Positions 58,610 through 64,000 of a stretch of 64,000 nt of DNA are shown here, in pieces. Positions within the stretch are counted from its first letter, which is position 1. Each line of letters starts with the position of its first letter. Source of the DNA: Kiritimatiellia bacterium (GTDB taxonomy: Bacteria > Verrucomicrobiota > Kiritimatiellia > RFP12 > UBA1067). The notes under the pieces are model-generated. The model had not been told where the DNA came from. It worked only from the letters and a program-made list of their open reading frames with translations, and did no database searches. The translations under genes and the position numbers were made by a program. The DNA is taken from contig JAFRBA010000153.1 in the NCBI GenBank assembly GCA_017405115.1, positions 62,001 through 126,000 on the forward strand. The letters run 5' to 3'.

Positions 58610-61600
58610 ATGAAATCAAAGGTTGTGTTGCTTATGCTTGTCCTGACAGAGACAGGACTAACTAATGCTGCAAATGTTGCGTATACTGGCGCAGGTGCGT
58701 CGGGTGATATTGCCGATGCCGCGAACTGGGGCGGCAGTTTGCCGGGAACTGACGATGTTGGCGTGATTGACGTCGCCAGTTATGGCAACGACTTCGTGCT
58801 GTCCAGTGATGTGTCATTCGGCGGACTTAGTATTTCAGGCAATTCCTTACCGGTGACGATTGAGTCTACGCATACGCTGACAGTAGGTGGCGGGGGCATT
58901 GTTGCAGGTTCCAATGGCGGGGTGACGCTAAAGTTGCCACTTGCCGTTTCGGCGGCGTCAACATGGAACTTCGGCGGCGGTCCGACGAAATTCTACGGTA
59001 CGATTTCCGGAACGTCTGAACTTAAGATTACGAACACGAAGGGGCTCTGGCATTACGTCGCCCCACGATATTCTGGAAAGATCTCCTATTCAAGCAACGC
59101 TGAGTGGAACAACAGTTCGTATGGCAAGCCGACGCGGATCAATTTCTACGAGGCAAACGCTCCATGGGCTGATTCGATAGGCGTTTGGAAGTTTGGCTTG
59201 TTCTTCAACGGCGAGACTTCGTTTGCAACGCTTTTCTCTGGCATGAACAGGATATATGATTGGTGGACTGTATGGATGGGTAAAGTCGGAGACGAAGGCG
59301 GTGCAAGTGGGGCAGGTATGCCGACCCTGACGATCGGTCCTGGTGAGAATGTCTTCCTTGACACGCTCATAAATGGCGGCGGCACAGTGCTTCAGAACGG
59401 TGGTTCGATTGAATTTGACAATGCGAACGAATCATTGGTTCTCGGCAATATGCATATGTATGACTATGTCTGGAATGCGCCGTGTCGTTATTATTTGAAT
59501 GACGGTGTTTTCAAGGCAAAGACAGTGAGCATGGGAGATCGTGGCATGGGCGAGATATCTTTTGAACAGCGTGGTGGCAATGCAGCCATTTCCAAACTGC
59601 TTGCAATTGGATGTGGTGATGCCACAGACTATACTTGTCTGGCTGGCTATGCGCTCGGCGGCGGTTCGTTGACCGTCAGCGGCGCGACTGCTGGTGACGG
59701 TGGGCTTGTACTGGGTTATGCCAAAGGGACTGCCGGAAGCGGACGAAGCTTTGTGAGGCTCGACGGCGGCACGGCTGATTTCGACCGCGTCATGTTCGGC
59801 GGCAACGAGAGCGGGGATCTCGACAGTGTGAACACCTATGGCCTGTTCTGCCTGAACGGCGGTGCAATGAGCCTTGGCAACGGTGGAATTGTTTCTGGAT
59901 CGAAGTGGAATCCGTTGGCTTCACGTGCCTGGGATAGTTCGTCATTAGCGGACGTTCATCTGGACGCTGGAACGGTTGCCGCTACGGCGGATTCCTTCTC
60001 GAATTTGCCAATGCAGCTGGCGAAACCAGGAGAGATATTGGAAATTGACGTTCCATATGACAAGACCATGTCGGTGTTTGCGCCAGTTTCTGGTGAGGGA
60101 ACTGTGGTGAAACGCGGTGTCGGTGCGCTTTTGCTGACCGATGCAAACGACTTCAAGGGTAGTCTCGATATACGGGAAGGCAAAGTGAGGGTGATGACTG
60201 GAACTGTTGGCGGGAATGCTGCGCTAGGCGACTGCTGGCAGTGGACGGCGGATTCGTTGAGCGATGCTGGGGTAGCGGACGGCGAGGCGGTAAGTTCTTG
60301 GACGGATACCATGCATGGTGTGACGGCAGTCAATGCAACATTGAGTGGGCAGCAAACGCCGTTCTCGTCTCCGGTGCTGAAGAAGGCTGTCTTTAATGGC
60401 CACGCCGCCTTGTCGTTCAATTCGTCGATGTTGCAGGTTTCCGCCAACCAGAATCCGTTGGTGGATGCAGAGTCTTTGACAATTGCCCTCGTGTTCAGAA
60501 TGGACAACGAGGCCACGGCCTCCCTTACAGGACACCGTTTCTATACGTCAAATACCCATATGATGAACGGAACAGACGGCTCGTTCAACGGTGGGTGGGC
60601 ACCGTGGTTCAACTGGGTCACAGGCAACCGTGTGCAGTTTACCGTAGATTCCGGCTACTATACAGCCGACGAGCATCGCGTGACCTCTTCAAAAGGCTCT
60701 CTCAAGAATATGGTTCACGTCTGTGTTGCAACGGTTGACCGCAACAGGATTGTTCTGACGACAGAGGGTGAGACAATCAAGATTCCATGGTCTGGCGACT
60801 TTAAGAATCTTTATCGGCGTAACGGCAATTCTTGGGGTGCGGCCCTGCCTATTCTGATTGGCGCCGTATCCAGTGAGTCAGGTTGCAACTATACGCTTGC
60901 TGGCATGAACATTGCCGAATTGAGGTTGTACACACGTGCGTTGGAGGACGGCGAACGCGCAGGGCTTGCTTCGGAACTCTCCCTCAAGTACAATGGCTCG
61001 GCGGAACTTGCGCTGTCTTGCTGGAGCGGAACGGATGTCGCGCTGGCGGGAGAGACGTCCACAAGGACTGTTTCTGATTATGGGCAGGTTCCGACAGCGT
61101 TTCGTACCTGGACGGCGGATGCGATTGTAGCAAACGATGGCGCGGCGGTTTCTTCTTGGTGTTCAGTTGAGAATCAAGGAGATATGTTGTCGACATCAGC
61201 TGGGTTAAATGCGCCTGAACTTGTCAAGAACGCTATGAACGGCCATGCGACAGTCCGATTTGACGCGCTTGGCAGAACGGCACTATCGATGCCGACGTCA
61301 GCCGACACATGGTTGCCTGATTGGAACAACTGGACTATTGCCGTCGTATTTCGGACGACTCAGGGAGCGACAGGGCTGAAAGGCGTAACGGATGGCAACG
61401 GCATTGTCTCCATAGCCAAGGACGATACGGTTGCAAATTCGTTCCAGATATCAATGGTGACCAACGGCGAACTCAAGACCGTGTCTTCTAGCACAATTAC
61501 GGCATGCCACAGACCCATGTCCTTGGATGATGGGCGTCCGCATGTTGCTCTTGTGACGAGCGACGTGTACGGTCGTTGCTATAGTTGGGATTCAAAACGC

Positions 61601-62290
61601 CGTCGCATTATCAATGTTGACGGAGTCTATGATGTCGTGAGTCTTGGACAGAATCCAGAAACAGGATGCCGCAGTGGTTTCAGTTTGAATCTTGGTTGCA
61701 TTGTTGGCGACAAGGGGCTTTTTAGCGGCGAGATTGCAGAAGTCCGAATTTACTCGACGTCTGGCACTGGATCGATCAGCGTGCAACAGATGAATGCTAT
61801 CGTGAAGGAATTGTCTGAGAAGTATGCCGTCCGTCTGCATCCGCAGGGTGACTACGGCTACGGTTCCGAGTTGGCGTGTGGTCTTGGTGCATCGACGGTC
61901 AAGGTGGCGGCTGGAGCTTCGCTGGTATTGCCGGCGGCGGTAGAATCCCCAGTCACAATCTGCAACGGCAGTTGCATCTATCTTTGCGGTAGTGTTTCTG
62001 GGGCACTGGCGTTGGAGAATGGATCCAAACTGAAGGTTGATCTTTCCGCTGTCGGCAGCGCTTCGATAGAGAAGCTGATTATTCCTTCCGGTACGATTAA
62101 CATCGAGGTCATCGGTGCCAGCCATGCTTTGAGGAACTGGCAGCCACTCGTTGCGTGCGGTACGGCGGTAATTGGCGAACAGGTAAAGGCGCTGGTGCTT
62201 GGAGATGGCAATGGAGAGGCTGTCTTTGAATCCCGCAACGGCATACTGGGAGTTAAGTTCAGCCGCGGCACGATTCTTTGTTTCCGGTAG
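58610..62290 (+). CDS. Large secreted protein: autotransporter-type beta region and two LamG-like domains
   Basis: 1226 residues. A signal peptide (MKSKVVLLMLVLTETGLTNA) is followed by beta-helix-like sequence (GGNSLP-type strands, LTVGGGGIVAGSNGGVTLKL). A passenger-associated repeat TVVKRGVGALLLTDANDFKG lies at about 500-520. Two concanavalin/LamG-like sandwiches follow, beginning WQWTADSLSDAGVADGEAVS (about 545-795) and FRTWTADAIVANDGAAVSSW (about 830-1075). Each ends in an IAELRLYTR/IAEVRIYST motif and a LSLKYN/LSEKYA helix. A last beta segment ends GTILCFR. RBS AAGGAGAAAGGA. A surface glycan-binding role is likely. No classical autotransporter barrel is seen, so how it is held or released is open. 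Confidence 0.75.
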   Translation: MKSKVVLLMLVLTETGLTNAANVAYTGAGASGDIADAANWGGSLPGTDDVGVIDVASYGNDFVLSSDVSFGGLSISGNSLPVTIESTHTLTVGGGGIVAGSNGGVTLKLPLAVSAASTWNFGGGPTKFYGTISGTSELKITNTKGLWHYVAPRYSGKISYSSNAEWNNSSYGKPTRINFYEANAPWADSIGVWKFGLFFNGETSFATLFSGMNRIYDWWTVWMGKVGDEGGASGAGMPTLTIGPGENVFLDTLINGGGTVLQNGGSIEFDNANESLVLGNMHMYDYVWNAPCRYYLNDGVFKAKTVSMGDRGMGEISFEQRGGNAAISKLLAIGCGDATDYTCLAGYALGGGSLTVSGATAGDGGLVLGYAKGTAGSGRSFVRLDGGTADFDRVMFGGNESGDLDSVNTYGLFCLNGGAMSLGNGGIVSGSKWNPLASRAWDSSSLADVHLDAGTVAATADSFSNLPMQLAKPGEILEIDVPYDKTMSVFAPVSGEGTVVKRGVGALLLTDANDFKGSLDIREGKVRVMTGTVGGNAALGDCWQWTADSLSDAGVADGEAVSSWTDTMHGVTAVNATLSGQQTPFSSPVLKKAVFNGHAALSFNSSMLQVSANQNPLVDAESLTIALVFRMDNEATASLTGHRFYTSNTHMMNGTDGSFNGGWAPWFNWVTGNRVQFTVDSGYYTADEHRVTSSKGSLKNMVHVCVATVDRNRIVLTTEGETIKIPWSGDFKNLYRRNGNSWGAALPILIGAVSSESGCNYTLAGMNIAELRLYTRALEDGERAGLASELSLKYNGSAELALSCWSGTDVALAGETSTRTVSDYGQVPTAFRTWTADAIVANDGAAVSSWCSVENQGDMLSTSAGLNAPELVKNAMNGHATVRFDALGRTALSMPTSADTWLPDWNNWTIAVVFRTTQGATGLKGVTDGNGIVSIAKDDTVANSFQISMVTNGELKTVSSSTITACHRPMSLDDGRPHVALVTSDVYGRCYSWDSKRRRIINVDGVYDVVSLGQNPETGCRSGFSLNLGCIVGDKGLFSGEIAEVRIYSTSGTGSISVQQMNAIVKELSEKYAVRLHPQGDYGYGSELACGLGASTVKVAAGASLVLPAAVESPVTICNGSCIYLCGSVSGALALENGSKLKVDLSAVGSASIEKLIIPSGTINIEVIGASHALRNWQPLVACGTAVIGEQVKALVLGDGNGEAVFESRNGILGVKFSRGTILCFR

Positions 62291-62489
62291 TATTGACAGG
62301 CTGATTGAAATTTAGAAACCATGTGGGGACCCCGGGAGCGGACTTTGAAATGATGACGTTTTCGACATTTCTGGCAAGATATTGAGTCGGCGGAGGGACA
62401 GCCCGCCGCATGCCGGAAGTGTCGCTGACGTCGGGTTTTGAGAAGCCGCCGTCGCCCGTGCCGGCCGCCGAGAAGGGGGCGGTTGGCTG

Positions 62490-62758
62490 CTATGTGCAGA
62501 GTGTCCCCATGGGGACTGCATAGAGGTTCTTGCCGAAAGGAAGAGTGTGTTCCCCCGTGTACAGCACAATGCCGATGAATCGCCGCTGCTTGACGATGTT
62601 GTCCCTGAACCATGCAAGATGGGCAAAGTCTCCCTTGCCGACTGCGGAGCCGCTCTTGACCTCTATCCCAAGAACGCATCCGTCGTCGGACTTCACGACG
62701 AAGTCTATCTCCCGCTTTCTGGAGTCCCGTATAGCATAACTCCGCGATAAATTCCATT
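62490..62758 (-). pseudogene. C-terminal fragment of an AAA/DUF4143 ATPase
   Basis: About 88 codons: SYAIRDSRKREIDFVVKSDD, GCVLGIEVKSGSAVGKGDFA, then FRDNIVKQRRFIGIVLYTGE and a stop. REIDFVV plus GIEVKSG is the DUF4143 nuclease-like signature. The ATPase domain and promoter are missing. The frame is closed by a stop at 62756-62758, inside the first of the adjacent short repeats. Confidence 0.75.
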
Positions 62759-62806
62759 AGTGTGTTGCGTAAAATTCCATTAGAGATACGTTCAGGATTC
62801 CATTAC
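62751..62806. repeat. Three phased 10-bp direct repeats beside the DUF4143 fragment
   Basis: ATTCCATTAG at 62751-62760 and 62774-62783 and ATTCCATTAC at 62797-62806, exactly 23 bases apart. The sequence and period differ from the triplet at 56295, but the arrangement on the 5' side of DUF4143 sequence is the same. Confidence 0.75.
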
Positions 62807-62884
62807 TGACAGCCGTTCCGATACATCACATTGCATTTCAGCCCTTCCGGCTTCGTGCCGTAATCCAAAGGGTGTCTCCCCAAA

Positions 62885-62947
62885 TTAAACCGAAGTTCCA
62901 CGGGGTTGCTGCGCGGAGCGCTGCAACCCCGTGGAACTTCGGTTTAA
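62885..62947. repeat. Perfect 25-bp inverted repeat
   Basis: The left arm 62885-62909 (TTAAACCGAAGTTCCACGGG...) and the right arm 62923-62947 are exactly complementary with a 13-base loop. The right arm interrupts the 5' side of a broken gene. It looks like a REP- or MITE-type hairpin, not a terminator. Confidence 0.85.
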
Positions 62948-63222
62948 AGGCGTTCGGCGCGAGGAACATTGCTGCTGAGACGCCGTTTGCAGCCGTTGCG
63001 GGCGGCAGCGTACCTGTTTCGTTCTCGGGCGCGTTTGCGGGCGAAAAGGACACCCTCGCAGTCTGCACGGTCTCTTCGACCGCGGCAACGCCTACGTTCG
63101 CCCTACCGTCTGGTCATTCCGGTCTAAAGGTGGTCTCTTCTGCTTGGCGGACGAATGACGATGGAACCCGAACGCTTGAATTGAAGTTCGCAAAGCTGGG
63201 TTTTGTCATCAGCTTTCACTGA
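62948..63222 (+). pseudogene. C-terminal fragment of a secreted beta-protein
   Basis: About 90 codons open through the hairpin. AETPFAAVAGGSVPVSFSGA and HSGLKVVSSAWRTNDDGTRT read like the last strands of a large secreted passenger-type protein. The chain ends in GFVISFH. There is no start or signal; the 5' end stops at the hairpin. Confidence 0.5.
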
Positions 63223-63241
63223 CGTCGTGCTATCTGACAAG

Positions 63242-63490
63242 ATGAGTTCTGCTAATTTGCGCCTGACTTCGCTTGACGCCCTGCGCGGGTTCGACATGAT
63301 ATGGATCATCGGCCTTGAACAGGCCATGAGGGGACTCTGCGTGCTGTTCCCCGGCGGACAGGACTGGTGGTTCAAACGCCAGTTCCACCACGTTCCGTGG
63401 GACGGCCTTGCGTTCTACGACACGATATTCCCGCATACCCCCCGATTGATTGCGGCGGATGGCGGAGTTTTGGTAAAATACGCGGCATGA
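63242..63490 (+). pseudogene. N-terminal fragment of a DUF5009/heparan-N-acetyltransferase-like membrane acyltransferase
   Basis: From the ATG at 63242, NLRLTSLDALRGFDMIWIIG and FHHVPWDGLAFYDTIFP match the first about 63 residues of this multi-helix family, which is normally about 350-400 residues. The frame then passes GCATACCCCCC (63433-63443) and ends after unrelated sequence at 63490, so all but the first helix region has been lost. Confidence 0.65.
63471..63479 (+). promoter_or_regulatory. Extended -10 promoter of the last gene
   Basis: TGGTAAAAT with the box ending seven bases before the ATG at 63487. Confidence 0.55.
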
Positions 63491-64000
63491 AATCAAGCAT
63501 GAAGAAAGTGGTTGTGTCCGCGTTTTCGATTTTGGCTGCGGTCGAGTGCATTTCAGCGTACGGCGTAGTCGTCGTGCCGGCGCACCGGTTCGATGCTGGC
63601 GGATGGAAGCTCGACGCGCAGTTCATAGACGTAATTGGCGCGCCGTATCTGCTTGCGCACGGGCTTGGCAACCGCGTCATGGACGCGACGGCAGAGGTCG
63701 ACGTGCCAGAGGACGGCGACTACCGCGTCTGGGCATACACGCGCAACTGGGCGGACGGTGCGCCAGGGCGTTTCAAGGTTGCGGTCGACGGTCGCATCCT
63801 GCCGACGGAGTTCGGCGCGGGTTCGCCCAGGTGGGGATGGGTCGCCGGCGACGTCGTGGAGCTCAGGAAGGGAACGGTTTCGCTGGCGCTCAAGGACATG
63901 ACGGGCTTCGACGGACGCTGCGCCGGCCTTGCGCTCACGCGAGCCGGGGAGATCCCGGATGGTGCGCCTGATCCGCGCACAACGCCTGTTTCAAAGACGT
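63487..64000 (+). CDS. Secreted protein, probable N-terminal domain of an FAD-dependent oxidoreductase, 3' end outside window
   Basis: The first 171 residues. A signal peptide (VVVSAFSILAAVECISAYG) is followed by RFDAGGWKLDAQFIDVIGAP, then YLLAHGLGNRVMDATAEVDV, YRVWAYTRNWADGAPGRFKV and LKDMTGFDGRCAGLALT. As I recall it, this glycan- or ligand-binding beta-sandwich is often found at the N-terminus of FAD-dependent oxidoreductases and related xanthan-lyase-like proteins of glycan-degrading bacteria. The catalytic domain lies beyond the window, so the call rests on the N-terminal module only. The start is set by the -10 box seven bases upstream. Confidence 0.6.
   Translation, partial: MKSSMKKVVVSAFSILAAVECISAYGVVVVPAHRFDAGGWKLDAQFIDVIGAPYLLAHGLGNRVMDATAEVDVPEDGDYRVWAYTRNWADGAPGRFKVAVDGRILPTEFGAGSPRWGWVAGDVVELRKGTVSLALKDMTGFDGRCAGLALTRAGEIPDGAPDPRTTPVSKT

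Noticed and set aside
1..64000. tRNA, rRNA or a replication origin
   Set aside because: No cloverleaf, rRNA signature or DnaA-box cluster was noticed by eye. A tRNAscan or Infernal run would be the decisive check.

Overview
The window is about 64 kb of a GC-rich bacterial chromosome, most likely from the PVC superphylum and, within it, a gut- or rumen-type Kiritimatiellae lineage. Three things point there: a 50-residue small basic protein (42526-42678) of a type known from Chlamydiae, Verrucomicrobia and relatives; an abundance of secreted DUF4838, GH42-like, GH28-like and SASA-type proteins; and DegT-family aminotransferases and a xylose-isomerase-like protein carrying Tat signals. The species is not determinable from this stretch alone. 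Many promoters share an extended -10 box (TGnTATAAT). In seven cases that box lies only 7-10 bases before the start codon, which suggests leaderless transcripts.

Layout. 0-9.6 kb: the end of hisF, then a glycan-degradation block (two DUF4838 proteins, a sialate O-acetylesterase, a small lipoprotein). 9.6-18.3 kb: an accessory island of lower GC with VapBC, a RhuM-PLD protein flanked by a 138-bp direct repeat, and a four-gene restriction-modification cluster (amino-methyltransferase, C5-methyltransferase, McrB-like NTPase, McrC/LlaJI-like nuclease). The island ends in a fragment of radC. 18.3-23.6 kb: an RND efflux operon and a voltage-gated K+ channel. 23.6-24.3 kb: a 624-bp insertion with terminal inverted repeats and a 7-bp target duplication. 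24.3-32.1 kb: a truncated beta-helix protein, a DUF4091-like protein, a GH42-like and a GH28-like enzyme, and a LacI/AraC-type regulator. 32.2-38 kb: an exported and a cytosolic DegT aminotransferase around a ceramidase-like enzyme and a sodium:solute symporter. 38-49.6 kb: mainly housekeeping and transport (OFA-type MFS, EptA-like transferase, RecO, parvulin lipoprotein, small basic protein, NagA, DppC, DnaQ-like exonuclease, peptide-binding protein).

49.6-64 kb is again accessory. It holds AbiEi/AbiEii plus a phosphoesterase between two identical 58-bp repeats, a NarX/NarL-type two-component pair, and an AAA/DUF4143 ATPase whose promoter is overlaid by three 17-bp repeats at an exact 33-bp period and whose cassette is bounded by matching palindromes. 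Next come a secreted glycosidase-like protein and a 1226-residue LamG/autotransporter-like protein. After these lies a graveyard containing a DUF4143 C-terminal fragment next to another three-copy repeat (10 bp, exact 23-bp period), a perfect 25-bp inverted repeat, and two gene fragments. The window closes inside a putative FAD-dependent oxidoreductase.

Biologically, the core of the window is periplasmic and surface glycan breakdown with local regulation (LacI/AraC protein, histidine kinase with an unusual sensor) and uptake (symporter, MFS, peptide ABC parts). Defence and toxin-antitoxin cassettes are inserted into it, each bounded by its own kind of repeat. The most novel candidate is the DUF4143 ATPase with its phased repeat triplet and palindromic borders, seen once intact and once as a decayed copy.
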